DNA from: WHSW01 sp963749365
GTDB lineage: Bacteria > Actinomycetota > Thermoleophilia > Solirubrobacterales > 70-9
Assembly: GCA_963749365.1 (NCBI GenBank)
Contig: CAVVME010000003.1
Location: 1,364,001-1,428,000, forward strand
Reading direction: 5' to 3'
DNA length: 64,000 nucleotides
Both the position numbers and the translations under genes were made by a program. Under the pieces are notes generated by a model. The model ran no database searches. It was given only the letters and a program-made list of their open reading frames with translations, and was not told where the DNA came from. This document shows, piece by piece, positions 34,556-43,517 of the stretch. Positions within the stretch are counted from its first letter, which is position 1. Every line of letters starts with the position of its first letter.

Positions 34556-35320
34556 ATGCCGGCCGCCCGCGACGAGATCATCGGCTTCTGCGACGAGATG
34601 CTCGACGCCGGTGCGTTCGAGGACTACGGCCCGAACGGGCTCCAGGTCCCCGGCGCCGCCGAGGTGAGCAAGGTCGTCACCGGCGTCTCCGCCCACCTCG
34701 AGCTGCTCGAGCGAGCGCGCGACGCGGGCGCGGAGCTCGTCCTCGCCCACCACGGGCTGTTTTGGGACTTCCTCCCACGCGCCCTCTCGGAGCCGATGGC
34801 CGCCCGCCTGCGGACGGCGCTCGCCTCGGGGATCTCCGTCGCCGGCTATCACCTGCCGCTCGACGCTCATCCGCGGATCGGCAACAACGCCCTGCTCTGC
34901 GCCGGGCTTGGTTTCGAGGCCGAGCCGGAGGCGTTCGCGGTGATCAAGGGCCGCGCCCTGGCGACGATCGGCCGGCGCGAGCAGCCGATCCCGGCCGCCG
35001 AGCTGTTCGCAGCCGTCACCGAGTTGGTCGGCCGCGAGCCGCTCGTCTTCGACGCCGGGCCCGAACGGGTGGCCTCGATCGGGCTGCTCTCGGGCGCCGG
35101 AGCATCGGCCGTTCACGCGGCGGTGGCGCTCGGGCTCGACGCCTTCCTGACCGGGGAGCCGGCCGAGCATGCGATGGCGGACGCCCGCGAGGGCGGGCTT
35201 CACTTCATCGCCGCCGGTCACTACGCGACCGAGACACTCGGGATCCGGCGGCTCGGCGAGTTGGTCGCCGAGCGGTTCGGGGTCGAGCACGAGTTCCTCG
35301 ACGTGCCGAACCCGGTTTGA
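34556..35320 (+). CDS. NIF3/YbgI family metal-binding protein
   Basis: This 254-residue protein has the NIF3 (DUF34, YbgI) pattern: FEDYGPNGLQVPG, VLAHHGLFW (His pair for a di-metal site), YHLPLDAHPRIGNNALL, LTGEPAEHAM and IAAGHYATETLGIRRLGEL. The family is sometimes called GTP cyclohydrolase 1 type 2, but its reaction is not settled. The length is typical of the short bacterial form. Confidence 0.92.
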   Translation: MPAARDEIIGFCDEMLDAGAFEDYGPNGLQVPGAAEVSKVVTGVSAHLELLERARDAGAELVLAHHGLFWDFLPRALSEPMAARLRTALASGISVAGYHLPLDAHPRIGNNALLCAGLGFEAEPEAFAVIKGRALATIGRREQPIPAAELFAAVTELVGREPLVFDAGPERVASIGLLSGAGASAVHAAVALGLDAFLTGEPAEHAMADAREGGLHFIAAGHYATETLGIRRLGELVAERFGVEHEFLDVPNPV

Positions 35321-35364
35321 GCCGGGATGCCACCGGAAGGCACGCAATCTGCGGCGGATTCCCG

Positions 35365-35392
35365 TTGACACATCCGGCGAAACCGATAAGAC
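35365..35392 (+). promoter_or_regulatory. Strong housekeeping-type promoter
   Basis: A perfect -35 box TTGACA (35365-35370) is followed after 16 bases by TAAGAC (35387-35392) as the -10 box. Transcription would begin near base 35,399, about 30 bases before the start of the small gene at 35430, leaving room for its GA-rich ribosome binding site. Confidence 0.7.
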
Positions 35393-35429
35393 TGAGGTTG
35401 AGCTTCTGCAAGCGGAAGAGGAGAGGTAC

Positions 35430-35612
35430 ATGGCAAATCACCTGACGCCTACCGAGCTCGCCGACGAGATGCACATGAAGCGTCGTGAGGTGATCTCGAA
35501 GTGCATGGAGATGGGCGTTCCGATCTTCAACGGCCGTATCGACAAGACCCTTTTCCTCTCCAACCTTCGCCAGCTCGGTCAGGCGCCGAAGGCGCCCCAG
35601 GCGGCCGCCTGA
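35430..35612 (+). CDS. 60-residue helical protein, strongly expressed small protein
   Basis: ATG 35430 follows a long GA-rich ribosome binding site (35413-35426). The sequence HLTPTELADEMHMKRREVISKCMEMGVPIFNGRIDKTLFLSNLRQLG resembles a helix-turn-helix or the N-terminal domain of initiation factor IF2; the tail is Ala/Pro-rich. The perfect -35 promoter and strong binding site predict high expression. DNA- or RNA-binding is inference; I do not recognise a named family. Confidence 0.8.
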   Translation: MANHLTPTELADEMHMKRREVISKCMEMGVPIFNGRIDKTLFLSNLRQLGQAPKAPQAAA

Positions 35613-35712
35613 GACAGCGCCCGCTCGGGCGCCCCCGACATACCTCCCTGAGGTAGCTTTTGCCGGCGACGGCGACCCGTCGCGGTCCATCTATCCGGGA
35701 GGAGCGCAAGCA

Positions 35713-37527
35713 GTGGAATCGGCGATCGCGCAGATGCCGGCGACCGAAGCGGCGACCGGCTCCGCCACGCTCGCCGACCTTTTCCCCGCCGCCGCGCGCA
35801 AGCACGGCCCGAAGCGCGCGGTGCTGTACAAGGACGAACACGGCCAGTGGATCTCAAAGACCTACACCGAGGTCGGCGAGATCGTGCGCAAGCTCTCGCT
35901 CGGGCTGATCGAGCTCGGGATCGAGAAGGGCGACAAGGTCGCGATCCTCTCCAACACGCGCCCTGAGTGGACCTACTTCGACTTCGCGGCGCTCTCGGCC
36001 GGGGCGACGGTGGTGCCGATCTACCAGACGAACTCGTCCGAGGAGTGCCAGTACGTGCTCGAGAACTCCGACGCGGTCGCGGTCGTGGTCGAGGACGACG
36101 AGCAGCTCGAGAAGATCCGCCAGGTCCGCGAGCGCTGTCCGAAGCTCGAGCACGTGATCCTGATGACCGGGACCTCGCCGGACACGATCTCGCTCGCTGA
36201 CCTCTCCGAGCGCGGCGCCAGCGGGGGCGAGGACGAGTGGGAGCAGCGCTGGCGCTCGGTCACGCCGGACGACATCTGCACCTTCATCTACACCTCGGGG
36301 ACGACCGGCCCGCCCAAGGGGTGCGTGATCTCGCACGGCAACTACCGGGCGATGCTGGACATGGTCCACGCCGTCAACGTGCTCGGCGACGACGAGGTCA
36401 CCTACCTCTTCCTGCCCCTCGCCCACTCGTTCGCGCTGCTGATCCAGCTCGGCACCTTCGACCTCGGGGCGACGCTCGCCTACTGGGAGCGCGACCCGCT
36501 CCGCATCCTCGCCGACCTGGCCGAGGTCAAGCCGACCTACTTCCCGTCGGTGCCGCGGATCTTCGAGAAGATCTACACGGCGGCGACCTCGAGCGTCGAG
36601 AAGGAGGGCGGGCTGAAGAAGGCGGTTTTCGATTGGGCGATCGGGGTCGGCAAGAAGGTCCGCCGGCACGAACGCGAGGGCAGGGCGCCGGGCCCGCTGC
36701 TGGCCCTGCAGCACTGGTTCGCCGATCGCCAGGTGCTGTCGAAGATCCGCGCCCTGTTCGGCGGCAACCTGAAGATGGCGGTCACCGGTGCGGCACCGAT
36801 CAATCCCGAGATCCTCGAGTTCTTCGACGCCGCCGGGGTGCTGGTGCTAGAGGGCTGGGGGATGACCGAGACCTCGACCGCGTCGACGATCTCGACCCCG
36901 GAGGCGTTTCGGTGGGGGACCGTCGGGAGGCCGTTCCCGGGCTGTGAGATCCGGATCGCCGACGACGGCGAGGTCCTGGCCCGCGGCCCCAACATCTTCC
37001 GGGGCTATTACAAGAACGACGAGGCGACCCGCGAGACGCTCGTCGACGGCTGGCTGCACACCGGCGACATCGGCGAGCTCGACGGCGACGGCTACCTGAA
37101 GATCACCGGCCGCAAGAAGGACATCATCATCACCGCCGGGGGCAAGAACATCACCCCCGCCAATCTCGAGGCGGAGATCAAGCAGCACCCGCTGGTCTCG
37201 CAATGCGTGGTGGTCGGCGACCGGCGACCGTTCCTGGTAGCCCTCGTCACCCTCGACCCCGAGGAGGCGGCGACGTACGCGGCCGAGCACGGTCTGCCCA
37301 CCGATCCGGCGGCGCTCGCCGCCAGCCCGGACGTCAGGGCGACGATCGAGGAGCAGGTCGAGAAGATCAACCGGAAGTTTGCCCGCGTCGAGCAGGTGAA
37401 GAAGATCGAGATCCTCGCTCACGACCTCTCCCAGGAGGGCGGCGAGCTGACCCCGACGATGAAGGTGAAGCGCAACGTCGTCGCCGAGAAGTACGCCGAC
37501 GTGATCGACTCGATGTACGACGGCTAA
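35713..37527 (+). CDS. Long-chain acyl-CoA synthetase (AMP-forming)
   Basis: GTG 35713, after GGGAGGAG, gives 604 residues. The AMP-binding P-loop FIYTSGTTGPPKGCVISHGN lies near residues 195-214. LEGWGMTETST, the DGWLHTGDIGELD hinge region and GRKKDIIITAGGKNITP, with the later lysine near the C-terminus, complete the adenylate-forming fold of FadD/AasC-type enzymes. It activates fatty acids for oxidation or lipid synthesis. Confidence 0.95.
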   Translation: MESAIAQMPATEAATGSATLADLFPAAARKHGPKRAVLYKDEHGQWISKTYTEVGEIVRKLSLGLIELGIEKGDKVAILSNTRPEWTYFDFAALSAGATVVPIYQTNSSEECQYVLENSDAVAVVVEDDEQLEKIRQVRERCPKLEHVILMTGTSPDTISLADLSERGASGGEDEWEQRWRSVTPDDICTFIYTSGTTGPPKGCVISHGNYRAMLDMVHAVNVLGDDEVTYLFLPLAHSFALLIQLGTFDLGATLAYWERDPLRILADLAEVKPTYFPSVPRIFEKIYTAATSSVEKEGGLKKAVFDWAIGVGKKVRRHEREGRAPGPLLALQHWFADRQVLSKIRALFGGNLKMAVTGAAPINPEILEFFDAAGVLVLEGWGMTETSTASTISTPEAFRWGTVGRPFPGCEIRIADDGEVLARGPNIFRGYYKNDEATRETLVDGWLHTGDIGELDGDGYLKITGRKKDIIITAGGKNITPANLEAEIKQHPLVSQCVVVGDRRPFLVALVTLDPEEAATYAAEHGLPTDPAALAASPDVRATIEEQVEKINRKFARVEQVKKIEILAHDLSQEGGELTPTMKVKRNVVAEKYADVIDSMYDG

Positions 37528-37569
37528 GCCGGCGCGACTTTGGCCGCCGGCTAGGGTTTCAGCCCGCTG

Positions 37570-39351
37570 ATGGGAGCACCGACGTGCAGGCTCGCCGGGG
37601 CGGCCGGGCTGACGATCGCGCTCGCCATGGCGGGCGCGGCCGCCGGCGGAGCGGATCCTGCCGGCGCCGGGAGCTCGGAGCGCCCGAACGTGGTCGTCGT
37701 GATGAGCGACGACCAGACCCAGGACTCGATCCGCTACATGAGCCGGGTTCCGGCGCTGCTCGGCGAGAAGGGAGCCACGTTCCCGGTCACCGCCACCAAC
37801 TGGCCGCTCTGCTGTCCCTCGCGCGCCACCTTCCTCACCGGACAGTACGCGCACAACCATCAGGTACTCGGCAACAGGGCCCCGTTCGGCGGCTTCGGTC
37901 GGCTCGCGACCTCCGAGACGCTCCCGGTGTGGCTCGAACGCGCCGGCTACTACACCGCCCACATCGGCAAGTTCCTGAACGGCTACGAGAGAAGCGCCGT
38001 CGGAGTGCCGCCGGGATGGTCGGAGTGGCACGGCTCGAAGGACACGTACAGCTTCTACGGCTACGCCCTGCTCGAGAACGGCGAGGTGGTCGAGTACGGA
38101 TCGCGTTCCGAGGACCCCGACCAGCCGGCCGCGCCACAGACCTACTCGTCCGATGTCTACACGGAGAAGGCGGTCGAGCTGATCGGTCGACGGGCGCCGC
38201 AGCGCCAGCCGTTCTTCCTCTCGGTCGCCTACCTCGCCCCGCACAGCGGCGGCCCCAACCCCGACCCGCCAAACGAGAGCCGCTGCAACGGCACCGCCAA
38301 GCCCGCCGCCCGCCACGCCGGCAGCTTCGCCAACGAGCCCCTGCCGCAACCGCCGAGCTTCAACGAGGCCGACGTGGCCGACAAGCCGGCCGGGATCGCG
38401 AGCCGGGAGTCGCTCACTCCCGCACTGGTGAGCGCGGCGACCCGCCGCTATCGCTGCCGGGCGGAGTCGCTGCTGGCGATCGACGAGGGGGTCGACCGAA
38501 TCGTTGCCGCGCTGCGAGCCGCGGGGGAGCTCGAGAACACGCTGATCGCCTACACCTCCGACAACGGCTTCTTCCACGGCGAGCACCGGATCCAGACCGG
38601 CAAGAACCGCGTCTATGAGGAGGCGATCCGGGTGCCGCTGCTGATCCGGGGTCCCGGGATCCCGAAGGGCGTCAGCGTCGACGAGATCGCCAGCAACGCC
38701 GACCTCGCACCGACGATCCTCGACGCCGCGGGCGCGAGCGCCGGGGTCGCGGTCGACGGCCGCTCACTGCTGCCCGCCGCCGCTCACCCAGAGCGCCTGC
38801 GCGGGCGCGAGCTGCTGATCGAGCAGGACCAGGGCGTCGACGACGACGACAACGTCAACGGGGTCTTCTACAGCGCGATTCGCAACGCCCGCTACCTCTA
38901 CGCGCGCAACGCCAGCGGCGAGACCGAGCTCTACGACCTGCGCTCCGACCCCTACCAGCTCCAGAACCTGGTCTCCGATCCCGTTTACGATGCGGCCGAG
39001 GCGGCGCTGGCGGCGAGGCTGGCGGCGCTCGACGGTTGCGCCGGGTCGAGCTGTCGCACCAAGCCCGCCCTGGTGCAGAAGCTGCCGCGCGCCGTGCGTC
39101 GCGACGGACGCTCATGCCGCCGCGCAGGCGACTTCCGGGTCCGGGTTCGCGGCGCCGACGCCGGGGCGCTGGTCGAGGCGACGTTCAGGGTCGGCGCCAA
39201 GCTGGCCGGACGCGACCGCTCCGGACCGATCAAAAAGCGGATCCCGCCACGCCTGCTGCGCGGCGAGCGGCGACCCGAGATCCGTGTCATCGCCGAGCTC
39301 GTCGATGGCCGCGAGCTCAGCCTGCAGAAGCGGGTGCGGATCTGCCGCTAG
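37570..39351 (+). CDS. Secreted sulfatase
   Basis: This 593-residue protein has a signal peptide (about residues 1-28). The sulfatase core begins PNVVVVMSDDQTQD, with acidic metal ligands, and the modification site is C81 in CCPSRATFLTGQ, which must be changed to formylglycine. Further marks are GKFLNGYE and TSDNGFFHGEHR. The last 110 residues are a Cys- and Arg-rich beta domain of a kind common on exported proteins of this lineage. The substrate is unknown. Its stop overlaps that of the convergent patatin gene. Confidence 0.93.
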   Translation: MGAPTCRLAGAAGLTIALAMAGAAAGGADPAGAGSSERPNVVVVMSDDQTQDSIRYMSRVPALLGEKGATFPVTATNWPLCCPSRATFLTGQYAHNHQVLGNRAPFGGFGRLATSETLPVWLERAGYYTAHIGKFLNGYERSAVGVPPGWSEWHGSKDTYSFYGYALLENGEVVEYGSRSEDPDQPAAPQTYSSDVYTEKAVELIGRRAPQRQPFFLSVAYLAPHSGGPNPDPPNESRCNGTAKPAARHAGSFANEPLPQPPSFNEADVADKPAGIASRESLTPALVSAATRRYRCRAESLLAIDEGVDRIVAALRAAGELENTLIAYTSDNGFFHGEHRIQTGKNRVYEEAIRVPLLIRGPGIPKGVSVDEIASNADLAPTILDAAGASAGVAVDGRSLLPAAAHPERLRGRELLIEQDQGVDDDDNVNGVFYSAIRNARYLYARNASGETELYDLRSDPYQLQNLVSDPVYDAAEAALAARLAALDGCAGSSCRTKPALVQKLPRAVRRDGRSCRRAGDFRVRVRGADAGALVEATFRVGAKLAGRDRSGPIKKRIPPRLLRGERRPEIRVIAELVDGRELSLQKRVRICR

Positions 39352-40664
39352 CTCTCTTCGAGCGAGTCGCCGGCCGGCTCCGCATCCGCCAGGACCGCCG
39401 GCTCCTCCGAGCGCGAGCCGCGCAGCAGCGCGGCGTTGGTGAGCTCGAGCACCCGGCGCCAGGCGGAGAGCTTCTCGCGGTCGCGCTCGACCTGGTCGAG
39501 CACGTGGCGAACCCGGCGGGCCGAGATCTCGATCCCGTGGCGCTCGGCGACGGACTTGTAGCGGTCGTAGTCGCGGGCGAGCTTCATGGTCACGGACTCG
39601 AACCCGTGCTTGGCGATCTGCAGGCGGGCGCTGTAGTCGAGGATCGAGGTGCCGAACATCAGCTCGTCATCGAACTCGGGCTCGATCAAAATGATGTCGA
39701 CCCCCGGGTAGCGCTCCTCCCAGATCTCGACCGCGCGGTGCAGGCGGTCGTGGGAGAGCAGGCGGAAGGTCTGGTTGGTGATCGCGACGATCCCCATGTC
39801 GGAGACCCGCCGCGCGCGCGAGCCGGTGATCGTCGGGATGTACTTCTCGAAGTTGTTGATGAAGGGGACGAGCGGGTTGATCACGACGACGAACTTCGCC
39901 CCGCGCTCGATCGCGACGTCGACGTTGGTGGTCGAGAGGATTCCCCCGTCGATGAACTCGCGCCCCTTGATCTCGACCGGCTCGTAGATCCCAGGCAACG
40001 CACCCGAAGCGGCAACAGCCGCGGAGATCGGCACATCGGCCCACTCGCCGTCCCCGAGCACTATCCGCTCAGTGCTGTCGAGGTCGGTGGCGGTCAGGTA
40101 AAGCTCCGCCTCGAGCAGCCGGAAGTCGTTCGTGCGGTCGGGGTCTCCGAGCATCTGGGCGACGTAGTGCTCGATCCCGCGACCGGTGTAGATCCCCTTG
40201 GGGAGCGCCCCGGCGAGCCCGGTCGCGAGGTCAACCGCCGAGACCTCGCCCAGGTGCTCGACCATCTCGCGCAGCACGGAGGCGAGCTTGAACGGGAACA
40301 TCAGCCCGCTCCTGAAGAAGCCGCTGAAGTTCGGCTTCAGCAGGGTGCCGAGGTCGATGTCGCGCAGCGGCGAAGGGAGGTCGCGGTTGAGCACCCGCAT
40401 CATCTCCTCCGGGGTGACCCCGTTGGCGATCATGCTCGAGACGAAGGCTCCGGCGCTGGTGCCAACGTAGATGTCGAACTGGTTCACCGTCCGGTTCGTG
40501 GCCAGGAGGTCGAACGCGCGCAGGGCGCCGATCTCATAGACCCCTCCGGTAAACCCACCGCCCCCGAGCACGAGGGCCGTCTTCGACGGCTTCCGGCGCG
40601 ACCTGGCTCGGCGTGCGGCCTTCTGCTCCGTCGCGGCGGTGTCGATGTCCACCACCTTGCCCAT
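39348..40664 (-). CDS. Patatin-like phospholipase
   Basis: ATG 40664 gives 438 residues. The oxyanion glycine motif LVLGGGGFTGG (residues 31-41), the nucleophile GTSAG with Ser70, and the Asp in FIDGG define a patatin Ser-Asp dyad hydrolase. The C-terminal 150 residues are mostly helical. It has no signal peptide, so it acts on lipids from the cytoplasmic side or as a peripheral protein. Confidence 0.92.
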   Translation of the reverse strand: MGKVVDIDTAATEQKAARRARSRRKPSKTALVLGGGGFTGGVYEIGALRAFDLLATNRTVNQFDIYVGTSAGAFVSSMIANGVTPEEMMRVLNRDLPSPLRDIDLGTLLKPNFSGFFRSGLMFPFKLASVLREMVEHLGEVSAVDLATGLAGALPKGIYTGRGIEHYVAQMLGDPDRTNDFRLLEAELYLTATDLDSTERIVLGDGEWADVPISAAVAASGALPGIYEPVEIKGREFIDGGILSTTNVDVAIERGAKFVVVINPLVPFINNFEKYIPTITGSRARRVSDMGIVAITNQTFRLLSHDRLHRAVEIWEERYPGVDIILIEPEFDDELMFGTSILDYSARLQIAKHGFESVTMKLARDYDRYKSVAERHGIEISARRVRHVLDQVERDREKLSAWRRVLELTNAALLRGSRSEEPAVLADAEPAGDSLEES

Positions 40665-40893
40665 TGGCCCGACGATTATTCCATTTGGCGGGGCCGGAGC
40701 GTGCGATCGCGCCGCTAGTGGGCATTCTCGGAACGTTGTGCCCGAAACGGCGAGGTCCAGGCGCCGACAGGCAAGGACGCAGGGAGCGGACAATGGCTGT
40801 AGCCATGGCCGCCACCGAGGACGCAGCATGGCGGTGCCTGGGGCCGCCGTTTCGGGTGGACCGTTTCGAGAAGGCCCACTAGGCTGCCGCCGC
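40665..40893. other. Divergent spacer between patatin and dacB
   Basis: These 229 bases contain no supported gene. They must hold the promoters of the two divergent genes and include the long imperfect palindrome listed separately at 40741-40856. Confidence 0.5.
40741..40856. repeat. 116-bp imperfect palindrome
   Basis: Outer arms of 12 bases are perfect inverted copies (CCCGAAACGGCG at 40741-40752, CGCCGTTTCGGG at 40845-40856). They continue inward with CCAGGC/GCCTGG and further pairs. The centre, ATGGCT-GT-AGCCAT (40793-40806), lies on the same axis. The whole could form one long hairpin in RNA or a cruciform in DNA. Confidence 0.6.
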
Positions 40894-42201
40894 ATGCACC
40901 TGATCCGCGCCGCGACGCTGGCTCTGGCCGTGGCCGCGATCGCCGCCGGTCCGGCCCTGGCGACGGCGGCCGGTCCCGATCAGCCCGCGGTCACCCCTGT
41001 CGCCGAGCCGGGCTCGGCGCTCGCCGCGCGCGCCGGGCTCTCGCAGGGCCAGCTTCGCGATCAGATCGCAGCGGCGCTCGCCGAAGACAGCTCCTCGGCC
41101 GGAGCCTGGGTCTTCGACACCGACGCGGGCAGCGACGCGGTGCTGTTCTCCGACAACGGCTCGCGGCGGCGGATCCCGGCCTCGAACCAGAAGCTTTTCA
41201 CGACCGCGGCCTTCCTCGCCGAGCTCGGGCCGAAGGGACGGCTCGAGACGCGCGCCTACGCCCGCGGACGGCTGACCGGGCCGCGACGCTCGGTCCTCGA
41301 CGGCGACCTGGTGATCGTCGGCGACGGCGACCCGGCCTTCGGCAGCGCCCGCTTCGCCCGCGCCGCCGACCAGCCGGTGACCCGGGTCACGACCCTGGCC
41401 CGCAACGTCGCCCGGGCGGGGATCATGCGGATCACCGGCCGGATCCTCGCCGACGACACGATCTTCGACCGCGAGCGTCGCGCCGGTCCCGACCTGAGCC
41501 CGCTCTCGGGGCTCTCGTTCAACAACGGCTACGCCGGCGGCGACTACGCACGCGCTCCGGAGCTGGTCGCCGCGAAGGAGCTGAAGAGCGCCCTGCACAA
41601 GCGCGGGATCCGGGTCAAGGGCAAGGTCGGACACGCGAACCTGTCCGACCGGACGCTGGAGCGCGAGCCGCTCGCCGCGGTCACCTCGCCGACGGTCGCG
41701 AAGCTGATCGAGGAGACGAACGTGCCCTCGAACAACTTCTTCGCCGAGATGCTGCTCAAGCGGCTCGGGGCGTCGTCCGGCAAGCGCGGCACCCGCCATC
41801 GCGGCAACAACAAGGTCGAGGCGTTCGCGGACTCGATCGGCACCAGCGTCCAGGCGGTCGACGGCTCCGGCCTCTCGCGCCGCAACCGGGTTTCCCCCGA
41901 ACAGGTCGGCCGGCTGCTGGTGGCGATGGCCGAGCAGGGCGCCGGCGCGCGTGCCTTCCGCGACTCGTTGCCGGTCGCCGGGCGCGAGGGCACGGTCGCC
42001 GATCGGATGCGCGGGACCGCGGCGGAGGGCAAGTGCGCGACCAAGACCGGCACCCTGTCGGATGTCTCGGCGCTATCGGGCTACTGCCAGGCCGACAACC
42101 ACACGATCGCCTTCTCGCTGCTGATGAACTCGGCCAACGTCGACGCCGCCCGGCGCGCACAGGACCGGATCGCCGCCGCGATCGCCCGCTACGACCCCTA
42201 G
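40894..42201 (+). CDS. dacB: D-alanyl-D-alanine carboxypeptidase/endopeptidase (PBP4, DacB)
   Basis: This S13 family peptidoglycan hydrolase has 435 residues and a signal peptide (1-25). The active-site motifs are SxxK as S97-N-Q-K100, SxN in VPSNNFFAEM, and KTG in CATKTGTLSD. It trims peptide cross-links in the cell wall. It is divergent from the patatin gene. Confidence 0.93.
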   Translation: MHLIRAATLALAVAAIAAGPALATAAGPDQPAVTPVAEPGSALAARAGLSQGQLRDQIAAALAEDSSSAGAWVFDTDAGSDAVLFSDNGSRRRIPASNQKLFTTAAFLAELGPKGRLETRAYARGRLTGPRRSVLDGDLVIVGDGDPAFGSARFARAADQPVTRVTTLARNVARAGIMRITGRILADDTIFDRERRAGPDLSPLSGLSFNNGYAGGDYARAPELVAAKELKSALHKRGIRVKGKVGHANLSDRTLEREPLAAVTSPTVAKLIEETNVPSNNFFAEMLLKRLGASSGKRGTRHRGNNKVEAFADSIGTSVQAVDGSGLSRRNRVSPEQVGRLLVAMAEQGAGARAFRDSLPVAGREGTVADRMRGTAAEGKCATKTGTLSDVSALSGYCQADNHTIAFSLLMNSANVDAARRAQDRIAAAIARYDP

Positions 42202-42237
42202 ACGGCCGTCGGGGGTTGATCGCAGCCTCGGCGTATG

Positions 42238-42251
42238 CGAACGTATGTTCG
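42238..42251 (+). promoter_or_regulatory. LexA-binding SOS box over the dinB start
   Basis: CGAACGTATGTTCG is a perfect match to the actinobacterial/Gram-positive LexA consensus CGAACrnryGTTCG. It covers the proposed dinB ATG (42245-42247). LexA bound here would block transcription until DNA damage. Such overlap suggests a leaderless or very short-leader transcript. Confidence 0.85.
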
Positions 42252-43483
42252 TGGGGCCTGCGAAGCCGACGATCCTCCACGCCGACGCCGATGCGTTCTT
42301 CGCCTCGGTCGAGCAGCGCGACGATCCCCGTCTGCGCGGTCGCCCCGTGATCGTCGGCCAGGGGGTGGTGATGGCGGCCAGCTACGAGGCGCGGCGCCGC
42401 GGTGTGCGCGGGGCGATGGGCGGCGCTCGGGCCCGCCGCCTGTGCCCGGACGCGGTCTTCGTCGCGCCGCGATTCTCCGCCTACGTGAAGGCGAGCGACG
42501 AGCTGTTCGAGCTCTTCCGCCGCACCGCTCCGGTGGTCGAGGGGCTCTCGCTGGAGGAGGCGTTCCTCGACGTCGCCGGACTGGAGCGGATCGCCGGCTC
42601 GCCGCTCGAGATCGCGCGGCGCCTGCGCGCCGAGGCCCGGGAGGAAATCGGGCTGGCGGTGACGGTCGGGATCGCGCGGACCAAGACGCTGGCGAAGATG
42701 GCGAGCCGTGCTGCGAAGCCGGACGGCCTGCTCGTCGTCGCCCCCGAGGGCGAGCTCGCGTTCCTGCATCCGCTCGAGATCGACCGACTGTGGGGCGTCG
42801 GCGCGGCGACCGCCGGCCGCATGCGGAGCGCCGGGATCGAGACCGTCGGTCAGCTTGCCGAGCTCCCCGAGGCCGCGGTCGTGTCGCTGCTCGGTCCCGC
42901 GGCCGGGCGCCACCTGCACGCCGTCGCCCGCAATCGCGACCCCCGGCGGGTGCGCTCCGGTCGTCGGCGACGCTCGTTCGGGGCCCAGTCCGCGCTCGGT
43001 CGCTGGTCGGGCTCGGAGGCGCGGCTGGACGCGATCCTGAGCGCGCTGGCGGACCGGGTCACGCGGCGGATGCGGGCGGCGGGCCGGATCGGGCGCACGG
43101 TGATCCTGCGGCTTCGCTTCGGCGACTTCTCGCGCGCGAGCCGCTCGCGGACGATGCCGGTCGCGAGCGCGGCAACCGACGCCGTCCTGGCGACGGCAAG
43201 GCGCCTGATGGCCGAGACGATGCCGGTGATCCGGCGCCGCGGCCTGACCCTCGTCGGCCTCACGATCACCAACCTCGAGCGCGGCTTGGTGGGCGAGCAG
43301 CTCGAGCTGCCGCTTCGCGACCGCCCACGGGCGCGGCTCGACGCCGCGATCGACGAGCTGCGCGACCGCTTCGGCACCGGCGCGATCACCCGGGCGGCCG
43401 TGCTCGGGCTCGGACGGACATCCTCGCCCCAAGCCGACGATCACGACCTGGCGGGGATCAGGCGCCGACGGGGCGGCGGCTGA
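42245..43483 (+). CDS. dinB: DNA polymerase IV (Y family)
   Basis: This 412-residue translesion polymerase has the metal-binding motif LHADADAFFASVEQ near the start and LSLEEAFLDV with the second acidic pair. The little-finger domain (about 230-350) follows. ATG 42245 lies inside the LexA box; GTG 42251, two codons later, is an alternative start. The C-terminus lacks a clear beta-clamp motif of the QL(S/D)LF type, although EQLELPL near residue 355 may serve. Confidence 0.93.
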   Translation: MFVGPAKPTILHADADAFFASVEQRDDPRLRGRPVIVGQGVVMAASYEARRRGVRGAMGGARARRLCPDAVFVAPRFSAYVKASDELFELFRRTAPVVEGLSLEEAFLDVAGLERIAGSPLEIARRLRAEAREEIGLAVTVGIARTKTLAKMASRAAKPDGLLVVAPEGELAFLHPLEIDRLWGVGAATAGRMRSAGIETVGQLAELPEAAVVSLLGPAAGRHLHAVARNRDPRRVRSGRRRRSFGAQSALGRWSGSEARLDAILSALADRVTRRMRAAGRIGRTVILRLRFGDFSRASRSRTMPVASAATDAVLATARRLMAETMPVIRRRGLTLVGLTITNLERGLVGEQLELPLRDRPRARLDAAIDELRDRFGTGAITRAAVLGLGRTSSPQADDHDLAGIRRRRGGG

Positions 43484-43517
43484 ACGCGGTCGGGGCGCTA
43501 CGGCAGGCCCGGAAGCG

